Notes: generated from the letters alone by a model not told the origin. DNA of 64,000 nt from Sphaerotilus hippei (GCF_003201595.1 NZ_QJJS01000013.1:53489-117488), one strand, 5' to 3'. Numbered from the stretch's first letter, positions 1 through 8,846 are shown. Program-made: numbers and translations.

Positions 1-142
1 CGATGCAGATGTAGCGCAGGCGTTCCAGCAGCGGCAGGTCCGCGCGACGAGCCTGGGCCAGCACCCGGCGGTTGAACTCCAGCATCGACTGCTCCCGGTT
101 GAGCAGCGGCAAGGATTGGGTGACCGATTTGATGACAGGCAT
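1..142 (-). CDS. ppk: Polyphosphate kinase 1, N-terminal fragment (runs off the window)
   Basis: Only the first 47 codons are present; the rest lies before position 1. The translated N-terminus contains LLNREQSMLEFNRRVLAQAR followed by a PLLERLRYICI stretch. This is the hallmark start of Ppk1, which makes inorganic polyphosphate from ATP (the family usually reads NRELSWLxFNxRVL). An AGGA at 150-153 lies about seven bases before the ATG and serves as ribosome binding site. It is the last gene of a minus-strand polyphosphate group, after ppx (1250-2833) and a phosphoesterase (274-1161). The active-site histidines are outside the window, so integrity cannot be judged. Confidence 0.9.
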   Translation of the reverse strand, partial: MPVIKSVTQSLPLLNREQSMLEFNRRVLAQARRADLPLLERLRYICI

Positions 143-273
143 CCGAATATCCTATGAAGATTCGGTGACGCCTTGATGAAAACCGCGGGCGTGTTGCGAA
201 CGGTTCGTGAATAGGCCGCGCCCGCGGCGCAAAAGCGCCGGACGCGTCGATCGGGGCAGGCCGGCGGTGCGGG

Positions 274-1161
274 TCAGGCCGTGACCACGGCCGGTGCGCT
301 CGCTTCGCCCCGGGCGCGCAGGCGCATCGTGGCGGCCCAGTCGATGATTTCCAGCCGGCCGTCGTCGTGCTCGACCAGCGCGGTCAGGCTCTCGACCCAG
401 TCGCCGTCGTTGGCGTAGAGGATGCCGTCGATGTCACGCAGCTCGGCATGGTGGATGTGGCCGCAGACGACGCCCTGCACGCCGCGGCGGCGGGCTTCGC
501 GCGCGACCGCCTGCTCGAAGTCGCTGATGAAGCTGACCGCCCGCTTGACCTTGAGCTTGAGGTAGCCCGACAGCGACCAGTAGGGCAGGCCCAGGCGGGC
601 GCGTGCCGAATTCAGGTGGCGGTTGAGCCTGAGGGTCCATTCGTAGGCGGTGTCGCCCACGTGGGCCAGCCAGCGCGCGCACTGCACGACGCCGTCGAAC
701 AGATCGCCGTGCGTGATCCAGAGCCGGCGGCCGTCGGCGGTGGTGTGGATGCAGTCCTGCACCACCTCGATGCCGCCGAACTGGTGGCCGATGTAGCGCC
801 GCGCGAACTCGTCGTGGTTGCCGGGCACGAACACCACGCGCGTGCCCTTGCGGGCCTTGCGCAGCAGCTTCTGCATCACGTCGTTGTGGGCCTGAGGCCA
901 GTACCAGCGCCGGCGCAGCTGCCAGCCGTCGATGATGTCGCCGACCAGGAAGAGCTGCTCGCACTCGACGGTGCGCAGGAAGTCCAGCAGCGCGTCGGCC
1001 TGGCAGCCGGGCGTGCCCAGGTGCACGTCGGAGATGAAGACCGTGCGCACCGACAGCGGGGTCGCCGCCGCGCCGCTGTCCTCGGGGGTTCGGGCGGGGG
1101 CCGGTTCGCTCGCCGCGAGCGGCGCGAACCAGGCATCGATGCGGGGGGCTTGGGCAGGCAT
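274..1161 (-). CDS. LpxH-type metallophosphoesterase (UDP-2,3-diacylglucosamine diphosphatase family)
   Basis: 295 residues. All calcineurin-like metal motifs are present in order: SDVHLG (Asp45/His47), GDIIDGW (Asp75), GNHDE (residues 114-118), THGDLFD (His151) and CGHIHH (His235/His237). This is the arrangement of LpxH/COG2908 enzymes, which hydrolyse UDP-2,3-diacylglucosamine to lipid X in lipid A synthesis using Mn2+. It is longer than E. coli LpxH (about 240 aa), with some 38 extra N-terminal residues rich in Ala and Pro. It may be a COG2908 paralogue rather than the dedicated LpxH, so no symbol is given. It sits between ppx and ppk on the same strand, 88 bp after ppx and about 130 bp before ppk. 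A role linked to phosphate metabolism is possible but is inference. Confidence 0.85.
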   Translation of the reverse strand: MPAQAPRIDAWFAPLAASEPAPARTPEDSGAAATPLSVRTVFISDVHLGTPGCQADALLDFLRTVECEQLFLVGDIIDGWQLRRRWYWPQAHNDVMQKLLRKARKGTRVVFVPGNHDEFARRYIGHQFGGIEVVQDCIHTTADGRRLWITHGDLFDGVVQCARWLAHVGDTAYEWTLRLNRHLNSARARLGLPYWSLSGYLKLKVKRAVSFISDFEQAVAREARRRGVQGVVCGHIHHAELRDIDGILYANDGDWVESLTALVEHDDGRLEIIDWAATMRLRARGEASAPAVVTA

Positions 1162-1249
1162 GGGTGCATCGTCGGCCGTGGCCGTGACGGTGCGTTGAAG
1201 CCGATGTGAAACCCCGATGACGCCCGGCCGGGGCCGGACGCCGCCAGCG

Positions 1250-2833
1250 TCAGGACTGCACGCGCAGCTTCAGGCTGTTGACCCGGGTCCAGGCATCGAG
1301 CTCCTCGCGCAGCAGGTGCAGGGTGCGCGGGTGCTGCGCGGCCCAGGCCGCGTCGAGGTGCAGCAGCGCGCCACCGCCCCGCGGATCGGCCTGCAGCGTC
1401 GGCGCCTGGGCGTCGGGCTCGCTGCGGGCGTGGCACAGCAGCACGGCCAGGCGCAGCGCCAGCACCTGCCAGGCCATCTGCACGTCGGCCAGCGCCAGCT
1501 CGATCTTGCGCAGCCCGCCGCGCTGGCCCATCACCAGGTCGGCCAGGCGGCGCTGCTGGTTCTGCGAGAAGCCGGCCGCATCGACATGGCCCATCAGGTA
1601 GGCGCAGTGGCGGTGGTGATCGTGGTGCGAGATCATCATGCCCATCTCGTGCAGCGCGCCGGCCCAGCCCAGCTCGCGCCGGTGCTCCAGGCTGGCGCGG
1701 GGCTGGGCGTGCTGGAACAGCGCCAGCGCGGCCTGCTGCACCCGGTGCGCCTGGGCGACGTCGACGTGGAAACGCTGCTGCAGCTCGACCACGGTGTCGT
1801 CGCGCAGGTCGTGGTGGGCCGGGTCGCGCTGGGCGGCCAGGCGCTCGTCGAGGTCGAAGATCACGCCCTGGCGCAGCGCCCCGCGGGCGGGCTGCAGTGC
1901 CTCGATGTCGAACTGCGTGGCCAGCGTGCGCAGGATGGCCAGGCCGCCGCCGAGCACGGCCCGGCGCTCGGGCTTCAGGCCCGGCAGGTTCAGCGCGTCG
2001 ATGCTGCCGGCGGCGATGCACCGGGCGATGCACCAGTCCAGGCCCGCCAGCGTGATGCGCCCGTCGGTGATCTGGTTGGCGGCCAGCAGCTGCGAGACCG
2101 CCCCGGCCGTGCCGGAGGAGCCCAGCGCCTCGACCCAGTGCTCGCGCGCGAAGGGCTCGAAGGCCTCTTCCAGCTCGGCGCCGGCGGCGATCTGGGCGGC
2201 CTCGAAGGCCGGTGCGGTGAAACGGCCGTCCGGGAAATACTGCATCGACAGGCTGACGCTGCCGATGCGGAACGACTCGGCGCGCAGCGCCTGGCTGCCC
2301 TGGCCGAGGATCATCTCGGTGGAGCGCCCGCCGATGTCGATCACCAGCCGCTGCAGCGCCGAGGGCTGCAGCCGGGCGACCCCCTTGTAGATCAGCCGGG
2401 CTTCCTCGCGGCCCGAGATGACCTCGACCGGGTGACCCAGCGCCTCGCAGGCCCGCTCCAGGAAGGCGTTGCGGTTGGTGGCCTCGCGCAGCGTCTGGGT
2501 GGCGACGGCGCGCAGCTGCTGCGGCGGGATGCCCTGCAGGCGCTGGCGGAACCGTGCCAGGCAGGCCAGGCCGCGCGCGGCGGCCTCCTCGCCGAGCCGG
2601 CCTTCGCCGTCGAGGCCGGCGCCCAGGCGCACGGTGTCCTTCAGGTAGTCGATGCGGCGGTAGCGGCCGCGGCTGAGCTGGCCGATCTCGAGCCGGAAGC
2701 TGTTGGAGCCGATGTCGATGGCGGCGAGCACGCCGCGCCAGGTCAGTCCGGCGCCATGCGCGGAGGGATCGGCCGCGGCGGCGGCACGGGCGGCGTCGTT
2801 CGAGGGCAGGGAAGACATGCCGGGATTGTCCAT
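1250..2833 (-). CDS. ppx: Exopolyphosphatase, Ppx/GppA family
   Basis: 527 residues, the usual size. The N-terminal actin-like ATPase fold shows the [17 protein letters not shown] phosphate loop near residue 40 and the second loop [14 protein letters not shown]. The C-terminal third has an HD-like helical domain with [15 protein letters not shown]. Ppx removes terminal phosphate from polyphosphate; the relative GppA hydrolyses pppGpp, and sequence alone does not fully separate them. Sharing a strand with ppk favours Ppx. The start at 2833 has AAGGG (about 2842-2846) as a plausible binding site; a second Met five codons in is an alternative. Divergent from the dienelactone hydrolase at 2908, with 74 bp between the starts. 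Confidence 0.92.
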   Translation of the reverse strand: MDNPGMSSLPSNDAARAAAAADPSAHGAGLTWRGVLAAIDIGSNSFRLEIGQLSRGRYRRIDYLKDTVRLGAGLDGEGRLGEEAAARGLACLARFRQRLQGIPPQQLRAVATQTLREATNRNAFLERACEALGHPVEVISGREEARLIYKGVARLQPSALQRLVIDIGGRSTEMILGQGSQALRAESFRIGSVSLSMQYFPDGRFTAPAFEAAQIAAGAELEEAFEPFAREHWVEALGSSGTAGAVSQLLAANQITDGRITLAGLDWCIARCIAAGSIDALNLPGLKPERRAVLGGGLAILRTLATQFDIEALQPARGALRQGVIFDLDERLAAQRDPAHHDLRDDTVVELQQRFHVDVAQAHRVQQAALALFQHAQPRASLEHRRELGWAGALHEMGMMISHHDHHRHCAYLMGHVDAAGFSQNQQRRLADLVMGQRGGLRKIELALADVQMAWQVLALRLAVLLCHARSEPDAQAPTLQADPRGGGALLHLDAAWAAQHPRTLHLLREELDAWTRVNSLKLRVQS

Positions 2834-2907
2834 GCTGAAGACCCTTTCATCCCGCGCCTGCAGGGTCGCTTCCTAGAATCGTTGTTTTCCTCGACCAGGA
2901 GACGGTG

Positions 2908-3798
2908 ATGGACGATGCGGTGGACCAGAGCGATTTCGACAGCCTCGTGCCCGGGCGCGGCGAGCTGAGCCGACGGGCCTTCGTGCGGACCTCGGTGGGC
3001 TGCGGCTTTGCCGCCGCGGTGCTGCCGGTGGCGGCGCAGAGCGTCATCTCGACGCCGGCCGACGGGCTGGTCGCCGGCCCGGTGAGCATCGACGTGGCGG
3101 GTGTGCGCATGCCGGCCTACCGCGCGGCGCCAGCGGGCCGCACCGGCCTGCCCGTGGTGCTGGTGGTCAGCGAGATCTTCGGCGTGCATGAGCACATCGC
3201 CGACGTGACCCGCCGGCTGGCGCGCCAGGGTTACCTCGCGATCGCGCCCGAGCTGCTGGTGCGCCAGGGGGACGCGGCCCGCTACACCGACATCGCCCGG
3301 CTGATGAGCGAGGTCATCGCCAAGGTGCCCGACGCCCAGGTGATGAGCGACCTGGACGCCACCGTGGCCTGGGCCGCCACGCAGGGCGGTGACGTGAAGC
3401 GCCTGGCGGTGACCGGCTTCTGCTGGGGCGGGCGCATCACCTGGCTGTACGCGGCGCACCAGCCGATGGTGCGTGCCGGCGTGGCCTGGTACGGTCGCCT
3501 GATCGGCAACGGCACCGAGCTGACGCCGCGTCATCCGGTCGACCTGGCCGGCAGCCTGAAGGCGCCGGTGCTCGGCCTGTATGGCGGACAGGACGGCGGC
3601 ATCCCGCTGGCCACGATCGAGCAGATGAAGACCGCGCTGGCCGCCGGCAGCGATCCGGCCCGCCGCTCGATCTTCATGGTCTATCCGGACGCGCCCCACG
3701 CCTTCCACGCCGACTACCGGCCCAGCTACCGCAAGGAGGCCGCCGAAGACGGCTGGCGGCGCTGCCTGGAGTGGTTCCAGGCCCAGGGCGTGGCCTGA
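2908..3798 (+). CDS. Dienelactone hydrolase family protein with Tat-type signal
   Basis: An alpha/beta hydrolase of about 296 residues. The triad is readable: Cys nucleophile in GFCWGG, Asp in YGGQDGG, His in [10 protein letters not shown]. The Cys nucleophile is typical of the DLH family, which opens dienelactone-like esters. The N-terminus carries SRRAFVR followed by a hydrophobic Ala-rich stretch and VAAQ, a twin-arginine signal, so a periplasmic location is likely. AGGAGA (2897-2902) is five bases before the ATG at 2908; a GTG three bases upstream (2905) is too close to it. A TAGAAT -10 candidate lies at 2873-2878. Substrate unknown; a monocistronic housekeeping hydrolase is likely. Confidence 0.88.
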   Translation: MDDAVDQSDFDSLVPGRGELSRRAFVRTSVGCGFAAAVLPVAAQSVISTPADGLVAGPVSIDVAGVRMPAYRAAPAGRTGLPVVLVVSEIFGVHEHIADVTRRLARQGYLAIAPELLVRQGDAARYTDIARLMSEVIAKVPDAQVMSDLDATVAWAATQGGDVKRLAVTGFCWGGRITWLYAAHQPMVRAGVAWYGRLIGNGTELTPRHPVDLAGSLKAPVLGLYGGQDGGIPLATIEQMKTALAAGSDPARRSIFMVYPDAPHAFHADYRPSYRKEAAEDGWRRCLEWFQAQGVA

Positions 3799-3913
3799 GC
3801 GGCACGGGGCGGGCCCGGCCCGCCTCGCTGATCCGCCTCGTTGATGCGCATCAGCGAACCGGCCGGGCCTGTCGCGGGAATGCTGCAGTCGCGCCCCTAC
3901 ACTCGCCGGGCTC

Positions 3914-5017
3914 GTGCTCATTGGAAACGTCTTGAAGAACTCTGCAGATCGTCGTGGCGGCTTGGCCGCTCGCTGGTGCCGGCCCGTCGGCGTGTGGTCG
4001 GCCGCAGTGCTGATGTCCGCCCTGGGGGCGCCGTTCGCCCTGGCGCAGCCGGCGGTGCCGGCGGCCACGGCGCCTGCCGTGGTGGCCTCGGGCAAGCCGC
4101 CCATCTTCGTGCTGAACTCGCTGGATGCGACCATCAGCGTGATCGATGCGGTCACGCAGGCCGAGATCCGCCGCCTGCCCACCGGCAAGGAGCCGCACCA
4201 CCTCTACCTGTCGCCCGACGAGAAGTCGCTGCTGGTGGCCAATGCCGTCGGGGACTCGATCACGCTGGTCGATCCGCGCACCGGCCTGATCCAGAAGGTG
4301 CTGACCGGCATCGTCGATCCGTACCACCTGCGCTTCTCGCCGGACATGAAGTGGTTCGTCACCGCGGCCAACCGGCTCAACCACCTCGACATCTACCGCG
4401 TCACCCGTCCGGCGGCGGGCGGCTTCGAGCTGGCGCTGGCCAAGCGTGTGCCCGCGGGCAAGACGCCCAGCCACCTGGCCATCGACACCCGCAGCACGGT
4501 GGTCTATTCGAGCCTGCAGGACAGCGACCAGCTGATCGCCGTCGACCTGGCGACCCAGACGCCGCGCTGGACCGTGCCCTGCGGCAAGATGCCGGCCGAC
4601 GTCTACCTCACGGCCGACGACAAGACGCTGCTGGTGGGCCTGACCGGCGACTCGGTGGTCGAGGCCTACGACGTCAGCGTCAACCCGCCGAAGCTGATCA
4701 AGCGCATCCCCACCGGGGCCGGCGCCCACGCCTTCCGTGCCTGGGGCGACAAGCGCCACGTGCTGGTCAGCAACCGGGTGGCCAACTCGATCAGCCGCAT
4801 CGACACCCAGACGCTGAGCGTGGTCGACACCTATCCCGGCCCGAGCGGCCCGGACGACATGGACCTGACGCCCGACCGCAAGTTCATCCTGCTGGCCTCG
4901 CGCTGGGCGGGCAAGCTCACCATCATCGACACCGAGACGAAGAAGGTGGTCCGGCAGGTGCCCGTGGGCAAGTCGCCGCATGGCGTGTGGACGCTGGAGC
5001 ATGCGGGCCGGCTGTGA
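3914..5017 (+). CDS. Secreted YVTN-type beta-propeller protein
   Basis: About 367 residues from a GTG at 3914; a TTG at 3932, preceded by GGAAA, is an alternative. A basic N-terminus, a hydrophobic stretch and ALAQP form a signal peptide, so it is probably periplasmic. The mature part is built of repeating blades such as NSLDATISVIDAVT, PHHLYLSPDEKSLLVAN and DSITLVDPRTG, the 40-residue YVTN propeller repeat related to cytochrome cd1 C-terminal propellers and surface-layer proteins. No haem motif or catalytic residue is visible, so a binding or scaffold role is inferred. Its 3' end overlaps the next gene (start 5001), suggesting translational coupling with the deacetylase. Confidence 0.8.
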   Translation: MLIGNVLKNSADRRGGLAARWCRPVGVWSAAVLMSALGAPFALAQPAVPAATAPAVVASGKPPIFVLNSLDATISVIDAVTQAEIRRLPTGKEPHHLYLSPDEKSLLVANAVGDSITLVDPRTGLIQKVLTGIVDPYHLRFSPDMKWFVTAANRLNHLDIYRVTRPAAGGFELALAKRVPAGKTPSHLAIDTRSTVVYSSLQDSDQLIAVDLATQTPRWTVPCGKMPADVYLTADDKTLLVGLTGDSVVEAYDVSVNPPKLIKRIPTGAGAHAFRAWGDKRHVLVSNRVANSISRIDTQTLSVVDTYPGPSGPDDMDLTPDRKFILLASRWAGKLTIIDTETKKVVRQVPVGKSPHGVWTLEHAGRL

Positions 5018-5846
5018 CCTGAGCCGCCGCGTGCGGGCGGCCGCGGCCCTCGCCCTCCGGGCGGTGGCCGCCGCGGTGCTGGCCGTGCCGGCCGGCGTGG
5101 TCTCCTCGGCGCCGGTCGCGCCGCTCGCCTGTGCCCGGCCGCTCTTCCTGACCTTCGACACCGGTCACATGGGCGTGGCGCCGCTGGTGGCCGACGTGCT
5201 GGCCCGCCATCAGGTGCGCGCCACGTTCTTCCTCGCCAACGAGAGGACGCTGACCGACGGCAGCAGCCTCGATGCGCAGTGGGCGCCCTGGTGGAAGGCG
5301 AGGGCGGCCGAGGGCCACCTGTTCGGCTCGCACACCCACGACCACGTCTACTGGCGCGCCGACCGCCCCGACGGCCGCTTCGACATGCGTGCGACCTTCG
5401 GCCCGGACGCCGGGCGCACGCGCGTGATGGACGCGGCGGCCTACTGCGCCGAGCTCGACCGCTCCGCCACCCGCTTCACGCAGATGACTGGCCAACGCAT
5501 GGCGCCGCTGTTCCGGGCGCCGGGGGGCAAACATTCCCCGGCGCTGCTGGCCGCGGCCTCACGCTGCGGCTGGGCCCACGTGCCCTGGAGCCCGGCCGGC
5601 TTTCTGGGCGACGAGCTGCCGAGCGAGCGCTACCCGAACCGGATGCTGCTCGAGCGTGCACTGCGCGACATCCGCCCGGGTGACATCCTGCTGGCCCACC
5701 TGGGCATCTGGTCGCGCCAGGACGTCTGGGCGCCGGCCGTGCTGGAGCCGCTGCTGGACGGCCTGCGCCAGCGTGGCCACTGTTTCGCGACTCTCGCCGA
5801 ACACCCTGCCTACCGGGCTGCGGTGGCGCGGGGTCGTCAACCCTGA
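5001..5846 (+). CDS. Polysaccharide deacetylase-like protein with TFDTG variant motif
   Basis: About 281 residues from the ATG at 5001, which overlaps the previous stop by 17 bp; an in-frame ATG at 4980 is an alternative. An Arg/Ala-rich signal peptide precedes a NodB-homology fold: motif 1 LFLTFDTGHMG (about residues 48-58), motif 2 FGSHTHDH, motif 3 FRAPGGKHS, and a late ILLAHLGIW segment. NodB enzymes use TFDDG, where the second Asp binds the metal; here it is Thr54, while the His pair of motif 2 is kept. The protein is either a divergent esterase/deacetylase with altered metal binding or a non-catalytic binder. A Burkholderiales subfamily with this TFDTGHM form exists to my recollection, so the change is probably not a mutation in this strain. 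Confidence 0.82.
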   Translation: MRAGCDLSRRVRAAAALALRAVAAAVLAVPAGVVSSAPVAPLACARPLFLTFDTGHMGVAPLVADVLARHQVRATFFLANERTLTDGSSLDAQWAPWWKARAAEGHLFGSHTHDHVYWRADRPDGRFDMRATFGPDAGRTRVMDAAAYCAELDRSATRFTQMTGQRMAPLFRAPGGKHSPALLAAASRCGWAHVPWSPAGFLGDELPSERYPNRMLLERALRDIRPGDILLAHLGIWSRQDVWAPAVLEPLLDGLRQRGHCFATLAEHPAYRAAVARGRQP

Positions 5847-5858
5847 CCCCTGTTTCCC

Positions 5859-6845
5859 ATGATCGAGATCCTGTCCCAGGCCTTTGCTGCGGCTCAGCAG
5901 CTGCTGTTCGAATCGATGGTGCAGCCCCTGGTGTTCGCCCTGGGCGGGGGCTCGATCCTCGAGGACGCGTTCGCGGCCACCGGCTGGCTGCTGGTCGGCC
6001 TGCTGGAGATCGTGGTGATGCTGCTGGTGATCGCCCCGCTGCAGCGCTGGCGGCCGATCCAGCGCCGCCGGGACGCGGCGGCCGTGCGGGTCGACGTGAT
6101 CTACACCTTGATCCACCGGCTGGGCCTGTTCCGCGTGGCGATGTTCTTCGCCTTCGATCCGCTGTGGAACTCGTTCTGGGGCTGGCTGGCGGTGCAAGGG
6201 GTGTCGGGCTGGCAGCTCGATTCGCTGCTTGCCACCGCGTGGCCCGGCGTGGCCGACAGCGCGCTGGCCAGCTTCCTGGTCTACCTGGTCGTGTTCGACC
6301 TGGCCAACTACCTGATCCACCGCGGCCAGCACCAGTTCGACTGGTGGTGGGCGCTGCATGCCGTGCACCACAGCCAGCGCGACATGACGATGTGGACCGA
6401 CAACCGCAACCACCTGCTCGACAGCGTCATCGTCGACATCCTGATCGTGCAGCTCGGCCACGCGATCGGGGTCGCCCCCGGCCAGTTCGTCGCGGTGGTC
6501 GCCTTCAGCCAGCTGCTCGAGAGCCTGTCGCACGCCAACCTGCGCCTGAGCTTCGGCTGGCTGGGCGAGCGCCTGCTGGTGAGCCCGCGCTTCCACCGCC
6601 TGCACCACGGCATCGGCGTCGGCCATGAATCGCAGGGCAAGGGCACGCTGGGAGGCCACAACTTCAGCGTGCTGTTCCCGGTCTGGGACCTGCTGGCCGG
6701 CACGGCATCGTTTGCCGCCCGCGACCCGGCCACCGGCATCCGCGACCAGCTGCCCGAGGAGGGCGGTCGTGACTATGGCCGGGGGTTCTGGTCCCAGCAG
6801 CGGCTCGGCCTGCAGCGGCTGCGGGCGGCCCTGACGGCCCGCTGA
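5859..6845 (+). CDS. Sterol desaturase / fatty acid hydroxylase superfamily membrane protein
   Basis: 328 residues with four or more hydrophobic segments. The eight-histidine di-iron signature is recognisable: LIHRGQHQ (HxxxH), LHAVHHS (HxxHH), then RFHRLHHG with a later GHN. Such enzymes hydroxylate or desaturate lipids in the inner membrane using O2; in bacteria they act on fatty acids, carotenoids or ornithine lipids. The gene starts 12 bp after the deacetylase, so the propeller, deacetylase and hydroxylase (3914-6845) read as one transcription unit. That could reflect envelope lipid or polysaccharide modification; this is inference, and the substrate cannot be read from sequence. Confidence 0.87.
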   Translation: MIEILSQAFAAAQQLLFESMVQPLVFALGGGSILEDAFAATGWLLVGLLEIVVMLLVIAPLQRWRPIQRRRDAAAVRVDVIYTLIHRLGLFRVAMFFAFDPLWNSFWGWLAVQGVSGWQLDSLLATAWPGVADSALASFLVYLVVFDLANYLIHRGQHQFDWWWALHAVHHSQRDMTMWTDNRNHLLDSVIVDILIVQLGHAIGVAPGQFVAVVAFSQLLESLSHANLRLSFGWLGERLLVSPRFHRLHHGIGVGHESQGKGTLGGHNFSVLFPVWDLLAGTASFAARDPATGIRDQLPEEGGRDYGRGFWSQQRLGLQRLRAALTAR

Positions 6846-6896
6846 TCCACGCGGGTGGGTGGCCGGTCGCGGCGGCTTGCGGCTATCCTCGTGCGC

Positions 6897-7799
6897 ATGT
6901 CACAAGTTCTAGCAGCCTTCTGGCGTGCGGCGGCGTACACGCTGCACCCCCGCGTGATCCTCCTGTCCCTGCTGCCGGTGCTGCTCGCCGGTGGCCTGGC
7001 GTCCGGGCTGGCCTGGTACTACTGGGAGGGGGCCGTCGACGCCGTGCGCGTGACGCTGGAGCAGACCGCGCTGATCGCGCCCGCCATGCTGTGGCTCAAC
7101 CAGATCAGCGGGGGCATGTTCCGCTCGGTCGTCGGGCCGCTGGTGGTGGTGCTGGTGGCCGCGCCGCTGCTGCTGATCCTGTCGATGCTGCTGGTGTCGG
7201 CCTTCATGACCGGCGCCATCGTCCGGCTGGTGGCGCGGCGGCGCTTCCCGTCGCTGGAGCGGCGTTATGGCGGGCGCTGGTGGCAGTCGCTGCTGTGGTC
7301 CGTCGGCGGCACGCTGGTGGCGCTGGTCGCGCTGGTGCTGTCCATGCCCTTCTGGCTGCTGCCCCCGCTGGCGCTGCTGCTGCCGCCGCTGATCTGGGGC
7401 TGGCTGAGCTACCGGGTGATGAGCTATGACGCGCTGGCCGAACACGCCAGCGCCGAGGAGCGCCAGCAGCTGATGAAGGAGCACCGCTGGCCGCTGTTCT
7501 CGATCGGCATGATCACCGGCTACCTGGGCGCGGCGCCGTCGCTGGTCTGGGCCTCGGGGGCCATCTTGCTGCCGATGGTGCCGCTGCTGCTGCCGGTGTT
7601 CGTGTGGCTCTACACGCTGGTGTTCGCGTTCGCCGCGCTCTGGTACACCCACTACGGCCTGGCCGCCCTCGAGGTCCAGCGCAAGAAACGCAAGGCCGCC
7701 GTGCCGGCGTCCCCGCTGCAGCCCGTCTCCTCGTCGCCGGCGGCGCTGCCCGGCAGCGGCGGCCCGGCGGCCCTGCCGTCGGTGGCGAACGGCCGCTGA
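6897..7799 (+). CDS. EI24 domain membrane protein (CysZ-like)
   Basis: 300 residues from the ATG at 6897; 14 further open codons upstream look untranslated. It has long hydrophobic helices near residues 20-45, 60-110, 140-175 and 205-250, with WRAAAYTLHPRVILLSLLP at the start. This matches the EI24/CysZ family, whose E. coli member takes up sulfate. The C-terminus is a 40-residue Ala/Pro/Ser tail after a KKRKAA basic run and is probably cytosolic and disordered. A TATCCT hexamer about nine bases before the ATG could be a -10 element giving a very short leader. Sulfate transport is not certain. Confidence 0.8.
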   Translation: MSQVLAAFWRAAAYTLHPRVILLSLLPVLLAGGLASGLAWYYWEGAVDAVRVTLEQTALIAPAMLWLNQISGGMFRSVVGPLVVVLVAAPLLLILSMLLVSAFMTGAIVRLVARRRFPSLERRYGGRWWQSLLWSVGGTLVALVALVLSMPFWLLPPLALLLPPLIWGWLSYRVMSYDALAEHASAEERQQLMKEHRWPLFSIGMITGYLGAAPSLVWASGAILLPMVPLLLPVFVWLYTLVFAFAALWYTHYGLAALEVQRKKRKAAVPASPLQPVSSSPAALPGSGGPAALPSVANGR

Positions 7800-7844
7800 A
7801 GCCGCCGTCCCGGTCTTTCCTCCCCCACAGCTCACGGTTTCCAC

Positions 7845-8645
7845 ATGAACTTCGGCCTCATCATCATCGGCGACGAGATCCTCTCGGGCAAGCGCCAGGA
7901 CAAGCACATGGCGCGGGTCATCGAGATGCTCGGCGCCCGCGGACTGACCCTGTCGTGGGCCGAATACCTCGGCGACGATCCGCTGCGCATCACCGCGGCC
8001 CTGCGCCGGGCGTTTGCCGGCGGGGACATCGTGTTCTCGTGCGGGGGCATCGGCGCGACCCCGGACGACCACACCCGCCAGTGCGCGGCGGCGGCGCTGG
8101 GCGTCGAGCTGGCGCTGCACCCCGAGGCGCGGGAGCTGATCATGCAGCGGGTGCGTGCCATGGTGGCCGAGAAGGGGGGATCGGCCGAGCCGGATCACCC
8201 CGACACCGTCCATCGCCTGAACATGGGCCTGTTCCCGGTCGGCGCGCAGATCATCGCCAATCCCTACAACCAGATCCCCGGCTTCTCGGTGGGCGACGTG
8301 CACTTCGTGCCCGGTTTTCCGGTGATGGCCCATCCGATGATCGAGTCCCTGCTCGACGCCCGCTACCGGGCGCTGCACGGCAGCCACCAGCAGCGTGAAT
8401 GCTCGCTGGTGGTCTACGGCGCGATGGAGGCGAGCCTGACGCCGCTGATGATCGAGATCGAGGCCCGTTTTGCCGACATCCGGGTCTTCAGCCTGCCCAG
8501 CGTCGATCACCCGGTGCATGGCCGCCACATCGAGCTGGGGGTCAAGGGCGTGCCGGGACCGGCGCTGGAGGCGGCCTACGCCCACCTGCGAGCGGGCCTG
8601 GATGCCCGTGGCGCGAAGATAGGCCCCGAAATGGTGCGCCCCTGA
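7845..8645 (+). CDS. CinA-like molybdopterin-binding (MoCF) domain protein
   Basis: 266 residues. The N-terminus NFGLIIIGDEILSGKRQD and the loop SCGGIGATPDDHT are diagnostic of the MoCF-biosynthesis fold found in the first half of CinA (competence/damage-inducible protein). The CinA C-terminal nicotinamide-nucleotide amidase domain is absent, as in the short stand-alone forms of many proteobacteria. Related proteins hydrolyse ADP-ribose or NMN derivatives; activity here is not established. It starts 45 bp after the EI24 gene. The glnA control region begins right after its stop. Confidence 0.88.
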   Translation: MNFGLIIIGDEILSGKRQDKHMARVIEMLGARGLTLSWAEYLGDDPLRITAALRRAFAGGDIVFSCGGIGATPDDHTRQCAAAALGVELALHPEARELIMQRVRAMVAEKGGSAEPDHPDTVHRLNMGLFPVGAQIIANPYNQIPGFSVGDVHFVPGFPVMAHPMIESLLDARYRALHGSHQQRECSLVVYGAMEASLTPLMIEIEARFADIRVFSLPSVDHPVHGRHIELGVKGVPGPALEAAYAHLRAGLDARGAKIGPEMVRP

Positions 8646-8655
8646 ACGAGGCGAA

Positions 8656-8672
8656 ATCACCAAGTTGGTGCA
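8656..8672 (+). promoter_or_regulatory. NtrC binding site upstream of glnA
   Basis: ATCACCAAGTTGGTGCA fits the NtrC enhancer pattern TGCACCA-N3-TGGTGCA with two mismatches, both at the left edge. Its core CACCAAGTTGGTG is a perfect inverted repeat around the central G. The centre (8664) is about 110 bp before the predicted glnA start of transcription, a classical enhancer distance. A weaker second site, TGCACCGACGACGGGCA (8730-8746, 10 of 14 defined positions), directly abuts the promoter. Confidence 0.8.
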
Positions 8673-8747
8673 AATGATCAGCATCTGCCGTCGCATCCTT
8701 CACGGCCAGGCGCGGATGGTGTTCTGGCTTGCACCGACGACGGGCAG

Positions 8748-8763
8748 AGGCACGGATTCTGCT
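8748..8763 (+). promoter_or_regulatory. Sigma-54 (-24/-12) promoter of glnA
   Basis: AGGCACGGATTCTGCT matches TGGCACRNNNNTTGCW at all but the first position and one T. The GG and GC dinucleotides are separated by exactly ten bases as sigma-54 requires. Transcription would start near 8775, giving a leader of about 70 bases to the glnA ATG, which is preceded by a TAGGAG ribosome binding site. With the NtrC site at 8656 this makes glnA a nitrogen-regulated, enhancer-dependent gene. Confidence 0.8.
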
Positions 8764-8846
8764 ACATTGCCGTGCGCCCTGGGGTCGCCTCAGGGCCGTA
8801 GCTGAATTTCATTCATATACCCGCATCTCTCGCTAGGAGCCTCCTG

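Noticed and set aside
165..182. Pho-box-like sequence before ppk (12 of 18 positions)
   Set aside because: Only a partial match. The downstream AGGAT better serves as ribosome binding site than as a -10, so promoter geometry does not support PhoB control.
8717..8733. Alternative sigma-54 site TGG...TTGCA before glnA
   Set aside because: The GG-GC spacing is eleven bases, one too many for sigma-54; the site at 8748-8763 has the right spacing.
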